Shown: piece after piece, positions 29,064-39,117 of the stretch
Numbering within the stretch: position 1 is the first letter of the stretch
How the letters are laid out: the number at the start of each line of letters is the position of its first letter
Notes under the pieces: model-generated
Told to the model about the DNA's origin: nothing
The model's database searches: none
The model's input: the letters and a program-made list of their open reading frames with translations, nothing else
From: Arcobacter sp. CECT 8986
GTDB lineage: Bacteria > Campylobacterota > Campylobacteria > Campylobacterales > Arcobacteraceae
DNA: 64,000 nucleotides
Direction of reading: 5' to 3'
Assembly: GCF_004116725.1 (NCBI RefSeq)
Contig: NZ_PDKG01000007.1
Location: 1-64,000 of the forward strand
Program-made: the position numbers and the translations under genes

Positions 29064-31316
29064 GTGAAAAAAAGACTTACATTACTATCAATAGCGTTAG
29101 CTTCATTACTTCACGCAGAACAAATCAACTCAATTGAATATATTAATTTAACTAAAATTTCGTCAAAAATTGCAGATGAAACTTTAGGATTAAAACCTGG
29201 TGAAGAGTTAGATGTTAATAAAGTAAATAAAGCCTTAAAAGAGTTTTATAAATTTGGTTATTTTGATGATATTAGCGTTAAAACAGAAAATGGAAAACTA
29301 CAATTTATTTTCCAAGAAAAACCTTCTATTGCAAATTTAGAAGTAAATGGCTATAAATCAAGAGAAGAAGATATCGACAGTTTAAAAGCTCTAATGGGAC
29401 TTAAAAAAGGTAGTATGTATTCTACACAAAGAGCTAAAAAAGCCAAGCAAGTTTTACTTTCTGAGTTAGAAAAAGACGGCTATATTAACTCTATCGTTGA
29501 AGTAGAAGTTGAGCCTATTACTCAAAGTTCAGTATCTGTAGTATTTAATGTTAACAAAGGTGATGAAATTGTAATCAAAAAAGTTAACTATGTAGGTGCA
29601 AATAAACTTGGTTCTAGTGATTTTGAAGATGTTACGGCAAATAAAGAAGAGGATTTTATCTCTTGGTGGTTTGGGCAAAATGACGGAGAGTTAAAACTTG
29701 ATCAGCTTGACTATGAAAAACCAAGAATTAATGACCTTTATTTCCAAAATGGATATTTAGATGCAAAAGTTCAAGATCCATTTTTAAAAGTAGATTTTGC
29801 TTCAAATCAAGCAAGATTAGACTTCTTTATTAATGAAGGTGAGCAATATACAACTAACTCAATAAAAATTTATGTTGATGAATCAATTTTAAAATCAAAA
29901 GATTTATACCCAGAGTTAGAACTAAAAAAAGATAGAACTTTCAATATTGCTGATTTAAGAAAAGATGTAGAATTTATCAAAACAAAAATTTCAGATTTAG
30001 GTTATGCATTTGCACAAGTTAAATATGACATCAATAAAGATAAAAAGAATGCAAAAGCTGATATTGTTTTTAATGTAATCCCTGGAAAAAAAGTTTATAT
30101 CAATGATGTAAAAATTTCAGGAAACTCAAGAACATTAGATAGAGTTATTAGAAGAAATATTTATTTAGCACCTGGAGATTTATTTAGCTTAACTGATTAT
30201 AAAGATTCTATTTCAAAACTAAAAAGAACTGGATATTTTGATGATGTGCAAGTAGAACAAAAAAGAATTTCTGAAGATAGAATGGACTTAGCAGTAAAAG
30301 TTGTTGAAGCAAGAACTGGTAATATCATCTTAGGTGGTGGATATGGTTCTTATGATAAAATGATGATAAATGCTGCTATTAGTGATAATAATATTTTTGG
30401 TTCTGGACTTGGAGTATCTTTATCAACTGAACTTTCAGCAAGAGAATCTGATTTTACATTTAAATTAACAAACCCAGCAATAAATGATAGTAAATATAAT
30501 GGTGATATCGAAATTCATAATGAAGATACTGAGATTGATAGAGACAACTATGAATTAGATAAAAAAACAGTTGGTTTCTCTGTTGGTTTAGGTAAAGAGT
30601 TCTTTAGAAACTTCTATGCAGGTGCTAGATATAGACTTGACTTTATTGATGAAAGTTATGATTATGATGATGACTTTAAAAAAGATGCATCAAAAGAATA
30701 TTATGATGATACAGATTATATAACAAGTTCTATTACTCCATATATAAATTTCAATAATACTGATGATTTCTATTTACCAAGAAGTGGTATAAAAGCTGGT
30801 ACTTCATTAGAAATTGCTGGATTAGGTGGAGATTCAAAATATCTAAAATCAAGTACATACTTTAAATATTTCTATTCATTAGAGGATGCATTTGATTTAG
30901 ACTGGATTTTTAGATATAAAACAAGTTTAAAAATGATTATTGATAATGGTCAAATTAATCAAGGTGATTCTTTATACTTAGGTGGTCCAAAATCACTTAG
31001 AGGATTTAAATCATATGCATTTGGTCCAGATAATGATGATGGAATCAAAGAAGATCCATATAAAAGATTATATACAAACTCAGTAGAGATGAGTTTCCCT
31101 CTTGTTGCAAGCGCTAAGATGAGATGGGGAGTATTTTATGATTATGGGATGACAGGTGAAGATAGCTTTAGTCAAGTTACTAGATCTTCAACAGGTGCAT
31201 TATTTGAATGGGTATCTCCTGTAGGACCTCTTCAACTTATTTTTGCACAACCAATTGATGATGAGTCAGGGGATGATACATCATCTTTTGAATTTTCTTT
31301 AGGAAGTAGTTTTTAA
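29064..31316 (+). CDS. bamA: Outer-membrane protein assembly factor BamA
   Basis: This 750-residue protein inserts beta-barrel proteins into the outer membrane. It has a signal peptide ending near SLLHA-EQ, POTRA repeats through roughly residue 415, and a 16-strand barrel at the C-terminus ending in Phe (FSLGSSF), the usual beta-signal. The lid motif GGPKSLRGFK (VRGF-like) is present near 640. The start is GTG at 29064 with AAGGA seven bases upstream. It is followed by mqnC with overlapping stop and start (TAATG). Confidence 0.95.
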   Translation: MKKRLTLLSIALASLLHAEQINSIEYINLTKISSKIADETLGLKPGEELDVNKVNKALKEFYKFGYFDDISVKTENGKLQFIFQEKPSIANLEVNGYKSREEDIDSLKALMGLKKGSMYSTQRAKKAKQVLLSELEKDGYINSIVEVEVEPITQSSVSVVFNVNKGDEIVIKKVNYVGANKLGSSDFEDVTANKEEDFISWWFGQNDGELKLDQLDYEKPRINDLYFQNGYLDAKVQDPFLKVDFASNQARLDFFINEGEQYTTNSIKIYVDESILKSKDLYPELELKKDRTFNIADLRKDVEFIKTKISDLGYAFAQVKYDINKDKKNAKADIVFNVIPGKKVYINDVKISGNSRTLDRVIRRNIYLAPGDLFSLTDYKDSISKLKRTGYFDDVQVEQKRISEDRMDLAVKVVEARTGNIILGGGYGSYDKMMINAAISDNNIFGSGLGVSLSTELSARESDFTFKLTNPAINDSKYNGDIEIHNEDTEIDRDNYELDKKTVGFSVGLGKEFFRNFYAGARYRLDFIDESYDYDDDFKKDASKEYYDDTDYITSSITPYINFNNTDDFYLPRSGIKAGTSLEIAGLGGDSKYLKSSTYFKYFYSLEDAFDLDWIFRYKTSLKMIIDNGQINQGDSLYLGGPKSLRGFKSYAFGPDNDDGIKEDPYKRLYTNSVEMSFPLVASAKMRWGVFYDYGMTGEDSFSQVTRSSTGALFEWVSPVGPLQLIFAQPIDDESGDDTSSFEFSLGSSF

Positions 31317-32383
31317 TGGTTAAACCAATGAATATTGACAAAAGATTATCCAAAGAGGAAGCATTAGATTTAATTCAAAATGCTTCATTAACAGATCTTG
31401 GAAAATTAGCTAGTGAAAAAAAAGCACAATTACACCCTAAAAAAGTAACAACATTCGTAGTTGATAGAAATATCAACTACACAAATGTATGTTGGGTAGA
31501 TTGTAAATTCTGTGCTTTTTACAGACATAAAAGGGATGAAGATTCATATGTTTTATCATATGATGAAATTGATAAAAAAATTGAAGAATTATTAGAGATT
31601 GGTGGAACACAAATCCTTATGCAAGGTGGAGTTCATCCAAATTTAAAAATAGATTATTATGAAGACTTAGTTGAACATATACATACAAAATTTCCACAAA
31701 TTACACTTCATAGTTTTTCTGCAATAGAAATTTCATATATTGCAAAAGTTTCAAAAATAACAAAACTAGAAGTATTAAAAAGATTACAAGCAAAAGGATT
31801 AAGCTCTATTCCAGGTGCAGGAGCTGAAATTTTAAGTGATAAAGTTAGAGATATTATTGCACCTAAAAAAATCGATGTAGATGAATGGTTAGAAGTTCAT
31901 AGACTTGCGCACTCAATTGGAATGAAAACAACTGCAACTATGATGTTTGGTACAGTTGAAACTGATGAAGAAATAATTGAACATTGGGATAGAATAAGAC
32001 AATTACAAGATGAAACTGGTGGATTTAGAGCATTTATTATGTGGTCTTTTCAAAGTGCAAATACAAAACTTAAAGATGAGATTCCTGATTTAAAACCACA
32101 ATCATCAAATAGATACTTAAGACTTCTTGCTGTATCAAGACTATTTTTAGATAATTTCCCTAACATTCAAAGTTCTTGGGTAACTCAAGGGTCTTACATA
32201 GGTCAATTAGCCTTAAAATTTGGTGCAAATGATCTTGGAAGTACTATGATGGAAGAGAATGTTGTAGCAGCAGCAGGAGCAACAAATTGTATGAATCAAG
32301 ATGAGATGATTGCTCTTATTAAAGATGTGGGAGAAAATCCTGCAAAAAGAAATACTGCTTATGAGATAATTGAGAGGTATTAA
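31316..32383 (+). CDS. mqnC: Cyclic dehypoxanthine futalosine synthase MqnC
   Basis: This 355-residue radical SAM enzyme acts in the futalosine route to menaquinone. The cluster motif CWVDCKFC (CxxxCxxC) lies near residue 60, with the following FYRHKRDED. The GGVHP segment near 103 is typical of the MqnC/CofH group. The futalosine pathway is the menaquinone route used by Campylobacterota, which supports MqnC over CofH. A second ATG at 31325-31330 is a possible alternative start. Confidence 0.9.
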   Translation: MVKPMNIDKRLSKEEALDLIQNASLTDLGKLASEKKAQLHPKKVTTFVVDRNINYTNVCWVDCKFCAFYRHKRDEDSYVLSYDEIDKKIEELLEIGGTQILMQGGVHPNLKIDYYEDLVEHIHTKFPQITLHSFSAIEISYIAKVSKITKLEVLKRLQAKGLSSIPGAGAEILSDKVRDIIAPKKIDVDEWLEVHRLAHSIGMKTTATMMFGTVETDEEIIEHWDRIRQLQDETGGFRAFIMWSFQSANTKLKDEIPDLKPQSSNRYLRLLAVSRLFLDNFPNIQSSWVTQGSYIGQLALKFGANDLGSTMMEENVVAAAGATNCMNQDEMIALIKDVGENPAKRNTAYEIIERY

Positions 32384-32392
32384 AATCAAATT

Positions 32393-33691
32393 ATGAAAGC
32401 AAAAAAACTATTTAAATGTGTTATTACACTATTTAGTTTGCAAGGAATTTTAATGAGTGCACAAATTAAACATATAAATATTAATAATGTTGAAGTGCCT
32501 GTTATTTTTGAAAAACAAACAAGTTTACCAATTTTAAATTTACAATTAGTTTTTCAAAATTCAGGTTCAATTCAAGATAATAAACTTAATGGAATTGCCT
32601 CCTTTTCGGCAAAATTATTAAATGAAGGTACGAAAAAGCTTGGCTCAACTAAATTTGCTTCAAAATTAGAGAGTAATGCAATTTCACTAAATGCAACTTC
32701 TGGTTTTGAGACTTTTGTTATTGAACTTTCTTCTTTAAAAGAAGTTAACAATAAAGCTTTTAATTATTTAGAAGATTTATTAAAAGATCCAAACTATGAT
32801 AAAAGTGTAGTTGAAAAGATAAAAACAATTCAAATTGGTTCTTTAAAAAGAAAACAAAATGATTATGATTATGTTGCTAAAAATCAATTAAAAAAAGTTT
32901 TATTTAAAGATACACCATTGGAAAACCCTTCAAGTGGTACAATTGAGTCTATTTCTAAAATAAAACTATCAAATATAAAAGATTTTATATCAAATACATT
33001 CAATCTATCAAATTTGATTATTGTTGCAGGTGGTGATGTAAAATATTCTGAAATTGAATCAAAACTAAAAGAAGTTTTAAAAAATTTACCAACTGGTAAG
33101 AAAAGAGAACTTAAAAGTTTTGAAATTACAGCAAAACCAACAACAAAAGAGTTATTAAAAGATACTCAACAAGCATATATCTATTTTGGAAGTAAATTTA
33201 ATGCAAATCCAACAAATAAAGATAATTATATGGCAAAAGTTGCCTCTTTTATTTTAGGTGGTTCTGGATTTGGTTCAAGACTTATGGAAGAGATAAGAGT
33301 AAAAAGAGGTTTAGCTTATAGTGCTTATGGATATGTTTCTATCAATAAATCACACTCTTATTTTACAGGTTATTTACAAACAAAATTAGAAAGTGCTAAA
33401 GAAGCTAAAGAGTTAGTTTCTAAAATTGTTGATGAGTTTGTTCAAAAAGGTGTAACACAAGATGAATTAGATTCTGCAAAGAATTTCTTACTTGGAAGTG
33501 AACCACTAAGAACAGAAACATTAGCACAAAGACTAGGAAGAGCTTTTAATCTTTATTACAAAGGATTAGAGCAAGATTATCCTAAAAAAGAATTAGAAAA
33601 AATTCAAAATTTAAAATTAGATGATTTAAATGATTATATTAAATCTCATAAAGAGATTATTAATTTATCATTTTCAATTGTAAGGAAATAA
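32393..33691 (+). CDS. M16-family peptidase-like protein without the zinc motif
   Basis: This 432-residue protein has a signal peptide (core [18 protein letters not shown]) and the two-lobed M16 fold. The place where active family members carry HxxEH reads [19 protein letters not shown], so both histidines and the glutamate are missing. The C-terminal lobe keeps the R-Y pair region ([16 protein letters not shown]). This resembles the non-catalytic partner subunit found in two-protein M16 peptidases. It is predicted to be periplasmic. No catalytic partner is seen in the window. Confidence 0.82.
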   Translation: MKAKKLFKCVITLFSLQGILMSAQIKHININNVEVPVIFEKQTSLPILNLQLVFQNSGSIQDNKLNGIASFSAKLLNEGTKKLGSTKFASKLESNAISLNATSGFETFVIELSSLKEVNNKAFNYLEDLLKDPNYDKSVVEKIKTIQIGSLKRKQNDYDYVAKNQLKKVLFKDTPLENPSSGTIESISKIKLSNIKDFISNTFNLSNLIIVAGGDVKYSEIESKLKEVLKNLPTGKKRELKSFEITAKPTTKELLKDTQQAYIYFGSKFNANPTNKDNYMAKVASFILGGSGFGSRLMEEIRVKRGLAYSAYGYVSINKSHSYFTGYLQTKLESAKEAKELVSKIVDEFVQKGVTQDELDSAKNFLLGSEPLRTETLAQRLGRAFNLYYKGLEQDYPKKELEKIQNLKLDDLNDYIKSHKEIINLSFSIVRK

Positions 33692-33692
33692 A

Positions 33693-34964
33693 TTGTTAAG
33701 AATTGCCCCAAGTTTAACTGGAGACATGCAAATAAATGACTTAAGAGTTGCTCTATTTAATTTTATTATGTCAAAAAAATTAGATGAAGAACTTTTAATT
33801 AGAATAGAAGATTTAGATAAAGAGAATTTTATTGAAGGAAAAGACAAGGAGATTTTAGAACTTTTAAATCTTTTTTCAATAGATTATACAAGAGTATTAT
33901 ATCAAAGTAGTAATTTCAAATATTATCAAAAACTTGCAATGCAGTTAATGGGACAAAAAAAAGCTTTTGCTTGTTTTTGTAGTGATGAAAAACTAGAAGA
34001 ATTAAAACAAGATGCAATAAAAAACAATAAACCTGTTGTTTATGATGGTTTTTGTGAAAAGTTATCTGATGAAGCAGTATTAGAAGTTAATGCTCCTTTT
34101 ACTGTTAGAATAAAAAGACCAAATGATAATATTAAATTTGATGATTTAATAAAAGGAACATTAGATTACTCTTCTGATGATGTAGACTCATTTGTTATTT
34201 TAACTCATGATAAGAATCCTACTTCTAATTATGCTTGTGCAATTGATGATATGTTATATGATATTTCATTTGTTATAGATACAGAAGATAAAATTTCAAA
34301 CACTCCTAAACAGATTCATATTAGAAACTCTTTAGGTTATAGTAAAAAAATAGATTATCTTCATTTACCAAAAATAGAGGTACAAGATGAGATTTCTATA
34401 AAAAGTCTTATTGAAGAAGGTTTCTTACCTGCAGCAATTGCAAATTACTTAGTATTATTAGGTAATAAAACACCAAAAGATATTTTTACTTTAGAAGAAG
34501 CAATAGAGTGGTTTGATACTAAAAATATTTCAAAAAGTAGTGTTGTATTTGATATTGAAAAGTTAAAAATGATAAATAAACAGCATTTAGAATCAATTGA
34601 TGAATTAAGACTTTCTAAATTATTAGGATTTGCAGATACAGATATTGGTAAATTGGGAAAACTATTTTTAGAAACTTGTAGTACATTAAAACAAATAAAA
34701 GAGAGAATTGATTTAATTTTTTCTAAAAAAGAGAGAATTGATGAATTTCAAGAAGAAACTACAAAAATTATAGATTGTCTTAAAAAAGCACCTTTTATTA
34801 ATGATTATGCTGAATTTGAAGAATATATCTCAAATGTAACAAATCTTAAAGGTGAAGCATTATTAAAACCTTTATACTATGTTTTTACAGGTACTAATAA
34901 TGGTCCTAAGTTAAATGATATTTATCCATTAGTTAAAAATTATATAGGAGAGATAATAAAATGA
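33693..34964 (+). CDS. gltX: Glutamyl-tRNA synthetase-like protein lacking signature motifs
   Basis: This 423-residue protein aligns by eye with GluRS from the start (LRIAPSLTG for RFAPSPTG) to the anticodon-binding half. The class I HIGH motif reads QIND. The KMSKS loop is deleted: [21 protein letters not shown] directly joins segments that normally flank it. RSDGxPTYNFA has become [11 protein letters not shown], and the ITHVIRGEDH segment [10 protein letters not shown]. The start is TTG at 33693. The frame is open throughout, so it is not a pseudogene by sequence decay. It sits in the gltX-yggT-slt order known from Campylobacter. Aminoacylation seems unlikely and another gltX must exist elsewhere. 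Confidence 0.8.
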   Translation: MLRIAPSLTGDMQINDLRVALFNFIMSKKLDEELLIRIEDLDKENFIEGKDKEILELLNLFSIDYTRVLYQSSNFKYYQKLAMQLMGQKKAFACFCSDEKLEELKQDAIKNNKPVVYDGFCEKLSDEAVLEVNAPFTVRIKRPNDNIKFDDLIKGTLDYSSDDVDSFVILTHDKNPTSNYACAIDDMLYDISFVIDTEDKISNTPKQIHIRNSLGYSKKIDYLHLPKIEVQDEISIKSLIEEGFLPAAIANYLVLLGNKTPKDIFTLEEAIEWFDTKNISKSSVVFDIEKLKMINKQHLESIDELRLSKLLGFADTDIGKLGKLFLETCSTLKQIKERIDLIFSKKERIDEFQEETTKIIDCLKKAPFINDYAEFEEYISNVTNLKGEALLKPLYYVFTGTNNGPKLNDIYPLVKNYIGEIIK

Positions 34965-35242
34965 TAGATGCTTTATTAAGTTCTTTTTTTACAGTAGTAT
35001 TAGGAATAATTTTTCTTTATAAATGGGTTATCATTATTTCAGCAATTTTGTCATGGGTTAGACCAGATCCATACAATCCAATAGTTCAAATGTTATATAG
35101 ATTAACAGAACCTGCTTATGCTCTTATTAGAAGAGTAATTCCTACAGTATTTGGAGGAATGGATTTAGCACCAGTTATTCTTATTTTTATTCTAATATTT
35201 TTAGAAACATTTCTTAGTAAACTATTTATGGGAATGATGTAA
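34961..35242 (+). CDS. YggT-family membrane protein
   Basis: This 93-residue protein has two hydrophobic segments (about 5-30 and 65-90) with the conserved loop [20 protein letters not shown] between them, the hallmark of the YggT family. In other bacteria YggT proteins are linked to division or osmotic functions, and the exact role is unclear. It overlaps the GluRS-like gene by 4 bp (ATGA) and is followed by slt within 4 bp. Confidence 0.88.
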   Translation: MIDALLSSFFTVVLGIIFLYKWVIIISAILSWVRPDPYNPIVQMLYRLTEPAYALIRRVIPTVFGGMDLAPVILIFILIFLETFLSKLFMGMM

Positions 35243-35246
35243 TAAT

Positions 35247-36914
35247 ATGAGAGGAACACTTTTTTCATTAATTTTAGCTAGTATATTATATGCTGATAAC
35301 TCTGTTGTTAATAAAAATAGTAGTTCCTCTTTATCTAATGAGAATTTAAAAAAAGAGTTTAAAGTAACATTAGATTGGTTAAAAGATAAACCAAAATCAA
35401 TAACAAAAGATTTCTATATTTTACAATATTTAAAAGAGGATATAACTTCAAAAGAGGCTTTAGATGCCTTAAGTATGGTAAAATATGTAAATAATAAGAT
35501 TTTTTTTGAATTTGCTAAGAAATTTAAAAATGATGAAACTTTAGCTGTTGCTCAATGTATGAGTGCAAGTGCAAAAGAGTTAGTATCTACATATGATGAT
35601 TGTATAAAAGTAGGATTAAGTCTTTATAAAGCGACTACCCTATCACAAACGCAATTAAATCAGACAATTCAATTAGTTCAAGATAGATATTCAGAATTTG
35701 CTCAACAACTAAAAATCATATCTTCTTCTATTCCTTTTACAAAAGTTATTTCAACATCTGTTGATAACTTTTATGAAATTTATCTAAATGTTGGTAATAA
35801 ATTTAGAATTGATTATTTAAATTATAAGCTTCCTAAAAGTACTATTTCAAAAGTAAAAGATGATAGAAGATTTGAAAGACTTATAAAATACTCAATTACA
35901 AATCCTAAATTAGATTTATTAAGTAAATCATTTTTAAATATAGAAGATAAAGGTTTTTCTTCAGATACCTCTTTTTATCTAGCATTAAATGAACTAAATA
36001 ATAATAATTTTGATAAAGCACTACAATATTTAGATAATGCTTATAAAAAAGCATATTCACAAGAATTAAAAAATAAAGTTTTATTTTGGAAATATCAAGT
36101 AACTTTTGATAATAATTATCTTGAACAATTATCTAACTCAAATCACATTGATTTGTATGCATTATATGCAAAAGAGTTATTAAATAAAAAATTGCCTGAA
36201 ATAAAATATGATATTGCGTTACAACATAATGAAATATCTAAATTTGATACTTCAAATCCTTTTTTATGGCTAGATGTTTTAAAAAATAGTAAAGATTTAG
36301 ATAAACAGAAAGTTGATTATTATAAATCTATTTTTACTGATGAAAAAACTAAACCTTATTTAGCTTATATTTTAAATAAATATCATAAATATCAAGATAA
36401 TTTTTATTTATTGCCATATAAAGAGTACTTAAAAGAGTATCCAATAAATAGACAAGCATTAGTTTATTCTCTTGCAAAACAAGAAAGTAAGTTTATACCC
36501 TCTTCTATTTCTACTTCTTATGCACAAGGTGTAATGCAAATAATGCCTTTTTTAAGTAAAGTAATAGCAAAAAGATTAGATGAGAAATATGATATTTTTA
36601 AACAGTTTGATGCAAAAACAAATTTAAAATATGCAAATTATCATTTAAATAATTTAGAAAAGAATATTACAAATCCACTTTTTATTGCATACTCGTATAA
36701 CGGTGGATATGGATATTTTAAATCATTAAAGAAACAAGGTTTATTTGTAAAAAAAGGTTTTTTTGAGCCATTTATGAGTATGGAGTTGATTTCTTATGAT
36801 GAGACAAGAGAATATGGGAAAAAAGTTTTAACAAACTATTACATATATATGAATCATTTAGGTAAGAAGAATAGTTTTAAACTATCTTCTATTTTTGAAA
36901 ACCTAATTGAATAG
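35247..36914 (+). CDS. slt: Soluble lytic murein transglycosylase
   Basis: This 555-residue periplasmic enzyme cleaves peptidoglycan between MurNAc and GlcNAc with anhydro-ring formation. A signal peptide (LFSLILASILYA) is followed by a long helical superhelix and a C-terminal catalytic domain. The active-site glutamate is in LAKQESKF near residue 412, with QGVMQIMPF and the AYNGGYG-like SYNGGYGYF motif downstream. Its 3' end overlaps a convergent lipoprotein gene by 26 bp. Confidence 0.92.
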   Translation: MRGTLFSLILASILYADNSVVNKNSSSSLSNENLKKEFKVTLDWLKDKPKSITKDFYILQYLKEDITSKEALDALSMVKYVNNKIFFEFAKKFKNDETLAVAQCMSASAKELVSTYDDCIKVGLSLYKATTLSQTQLNQTIQLVQDRYSEFAQQLKIISSSIPFTKVISTSVDNFYEIYLNVGNKFRIDYLNYKLPKSTISKVKDDRRFERLIKYSITNPKLDLLSKSFLNIEDKGFSSDTSFYLALNELNNNNFDKALQYLDNAYKKAYSQELKNKVLFWKYQVTFDNNYLEQLSNSNHIDLYALYAKELLNKKLPEIKYDIALQHNEISKFDTSNPFLWLDVLKNSKDLDKQKVDYYKSIFTDEKTKPYLAYILNKYHKYQDNFYLLPYKEYLKEYPINRQALVYSLAKQESKFIPSSISTSYAQGVMQIMPFLSKVIAKRLDEKYDIFKQFDAKTNLKYANYHLNNLEKNITNPLFIAYSYNGGYGYFKSLKKQGLFVKKGFFEPFMSMELISYDETREYGKKVLTNYYIYMNHLGKKNSFKLSSIFENLIE

Positions 36915-37467
36915 TATCTAAATCATTTGTAACTTCAATTTGTTTATTTCTTGCATCATTATTTTGAGCTTTTTCTTCTTCTAATTTATTTTTTAACTCT
37001 ACAATTTTTTCAAGACCTTTGTTGTTAACTAATCTTAAATTTAAAGTATATCCATCTTGTTTTGGAAAATGGAAAATATAATAATTCCCCCATGGATTTT
37101 TAATAGGTAATGATTTTACAAGTAAAGATTTAGCATCTAAAATATATGGTTTTGCTAGAGGTTTATCATCATTTAACATAACTTGATACCCATATTTTCT
37201 AAAATCTTGTTCTTTTTCATTAACAAAATAAACACCAATTATAAAACTCTCAATTCCTTTATCAAAATCTTTGTGAACAGGATTTAAATAAGTAGCAAAA
37301 AATTGAATTTTTGGTTCATTTTCTACAATAATATCAGTTTTCTTTGTATATTGTAAAGCACTAGGATTTAACTGCGTATCTTCAAAGTTAGTTAACGCTT
37401 GATTTTTAGCACACCCACTAAAAAATATTGCGGCAGCACATGAAATAGCTAAAAAGATTTTTTTCAT
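36889..37467 (-). CDS. Putative lipoprotein
   Basis: This 192-residue protein has a signal peptide (AISCAAAIFF) and lipobox FSGC, so it should be lipidated at Cys19. The mature part has a mixed beta-rich domain and a charged helix near residues 155-175 (KIVELKNKLEEEKAQNN). I recognise no named family. It is convergent with and overlaps slt by 26 bp and is divergent from mobB. Confidence 0.78.
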   Translation of the reverse strand: MKKIFLAISCAAAIFFSGCAKNQALTNFEDTQLNPSALQYTKKTDIIVENEPKIQFFATYLNPVHKDFDKGIESFIIGVYFVNEKEQDFRKYGYQVMLNDDKPLAKPYILDAKSLLVKSLPIKNPWGNYYIFHFPKQDGYTLNLRLVNNKGLEKIVELKNKLEEEKAQNNDARNKQIEVTNDLDTIQLGFQK

Positions 37468-37546
37468 TATTTATTTATCTCCAATTTAATTTAATGACAT
37501 TTTACACTAAACATACTTTAACCATCATTTGGATAAAATCCAGCCT

Positions 37547-38053
37547 ATGATGAAAAAGATTTTTAAAAAACATGCCGTAGCTTTTTCTGGTCCTTCAAAT
37601 AGTGGAAAAACTACATTAATAGTAAAAGTATCAAATATTTTGCAAGATAGAGGTTATAAAGTTTGCATAGTAAAACATGACCCTAAAGATAAAGCAAGAT
37701 TTGACACTCCAGGAAAAGACAGTGATAAATTCACACAAACTGGTGCAGATGTAGCAGTAGTTTCACCTAATAGAACGACGCTATTCAAACAAGATACTTC
37801 ATCGATTGATGAAATTATTAAAATGTTTGATGAATTTGATTATTTATTAGTTGAAGGATTAAAAACACTACCTCTTCCTAGAATATCTATTTTTAGAAAT
37901 TCTTTAGATGAATCATATTTTAAAGTTACTAATGCAATAGCTTTTGATAGCTCTATTAATAGTAATGATATCCCAAACAATATAGATAAACTTGATTTAA
38001 ATAATCCAGAACAGATAATTGACTGGATTGAAAAAAATTCAAAGAGAGTATAA
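37547..38053 (+). CDS. mobB: Molybdopterin-guanine dinucleotide biosynthesis protein MobB
   Basis: This GTP-binding protein (168 residues from the chosen start) assists MobA in attaching GMP to molybdopterin. The P-loop GPSNSGKTT is near residue 15, and [17 protein letters not shown] follows the MobB pattern. The upstream TTG at 37529 lies inside a GGATAAAAT sequence that looks like a -10 promoter element, so ATG at 37547 is preferred. It leads the run mobB-fbp-small gene-metG. Confidence 0.88.
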   Translation: MMKKIFKKHAVAFSGPSNSGKTTLIVKVSNILQDRGYKVCIVKHDPKDKARFDTPGKDSDKFTQTGADVAVVSPNRTTLFKQDTSSIDEIIKMFDEFDYLLVEGLKTLPLPRISIFRNSLDESYFKVTNAIAFDSSINSNDIPNNIDKLDLNNPEQIIDWIEKNSKRV

Positions 38054-38055
38054 TT

Positions 38056-38904
38056 ATGACAGAAATTTTTGATGCAATAAAAAAATCTGCAATTGAAATA
38101 AAAAATTTAATAGAAACAGGCGATACTGGTAAAAGTACACATGAAAACTCTACAGGAGATACTCAATTAAAACTTGACATTGCAAGTGATGAAATAATTG
38201 AAGATATTTTCAAAGATGTACCTTCAATCAAAGCTATTGTAAGTGAAGAACAAGAAGCAATAGTACCTTTACACGAAGATGGTAAATATTTAATAGCATA
38301 TGATCCTTTAGATGGTTCATCATTAGCTGATGTTAATTTATCAGTTGGTTCAATTTTTGGAATATATGAGAATGAGTTTAATGGTAAAAATATTGTAGCT
38401 TCGGTTTATGTAGTTTATGGACCAAGAGTAGAATTAGTAATTGCTACTACTGATGTTAAAATGTATAGATTAATAAATAATGAATTTAAATTTATGCAAG
38501 ATATCAAATTAAATGAAAAAGGTAAGCTAAATGCTCCAGGTTCAACTCAAAATTGTTGGGCACCTTATCACAAACAATTAATTGATGATATTTTTCAAGA
38601 TGGTTATAGATTAAGATATTCAGGTGGAATGGTTCCTGATTTACACCAAATATTATTAAAAGGTGGAGGACTTTTCTCTTACCCTGGAACTACTGATAGA
38701 CCAAAAGGTAAATTAAGACAATTATTTGAAGTATTTCCATTTGCATTTGTATATGAAAAAGCTAATGGACAAGCAATTGATGGTTTTGATAGAGTACTAG
38801 ACGTAGAAACTACTCATATTCATGATACAAGCCCTTGTTTTTTTGGGTCAAATGAAGAGATAAATAGAGTTAAAAAAGTTTATAAAGAAAATGCAAGAAA
38901 ATAA
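38056..38904 (+). CDS. fbp: Class I fructose-1,6-bisphosphatase
   Basis: This 282-residue enzyme hydrolyses fructose 1,6-bisphosphate in gluconeogenesis. The metal site is visible as SEEQE near 72 and [12 protein letters not shown] near 91-102, and [11 protein letters not shown] near 195 is also typical. It starts 2 bp after mobB and overlaps the next small gene by 14 bp. Together with pckA further on, it shows a complete gluconeogenic exit from the TCA cycle. Confidence 0.94.
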   Translation: MTEIFDAIKKSAIEIKNLIETGDTGKSTHENSTGDTQLKLDIASDEIIEDIFKDVPSIKAIVSEEQEAIVPLHEDGKYLIAYDPLDGSSLADVNLSVGSIFGIYENEFNGKNIVASVYVVYGPRVELVIATTDVKMYRLINNEFKFMQDIKLNEKGKLNAPGSTQNCWAPYHKQLIDDIFQDGYRLRYSGGMVPDLHQILLKGGGLFSYPGTTDRPKGKLRQLFEVFPFAFVYEKANGQAIDGFDRVLDVETTHIHDTSPCFFGSNEEINRVKKVYKENARK

Positions 38905-39103
38905 TTCAAACGAAATAGTAATAGATGAATGGGAACTTAAGCTTGATGCTGCTTTAAAAGAGTTAAAGCAATGCCAAACGAGTAAAGAGTTAAACTCATG
39001 CTCTCCTTGTTCTTTATTTTTTGAGTGTGAATTAAGAAAAAAATATATTTTAGCTGTTTATGAGTCTATGAACAAAGGCTCAGGCGGTGGATTTGAATTT
39101 TAA
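38891..39103 (+). CDS. Small cysteine-rich hypothetical protein
   Basis: This 70-residue protein carries four cysteines: one in KQCQTS, and [10 protein letters not shown] in the middle with CxxC and CxxxxxC spacing. It ends in a Gly/Phe-rich tail. A small metal-binding role is possible. It overlaps fbp by 14 bp and lies 14 bp before metG. I recall a similar small ORF at this place between fbp and the methionyl-tRNA synthetase gene in Campylobacter, which suggests a real conserved gene. Confidence 0.75.
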   Translation: MQENNSNEIVIDEWELKLDAALKELKQCQTSKELNSCSPCSLFFECELRKKYILAVYESMNKGSGGGFEF

Positions 39104-39117
39104 TTAAGAGGTAAAAA

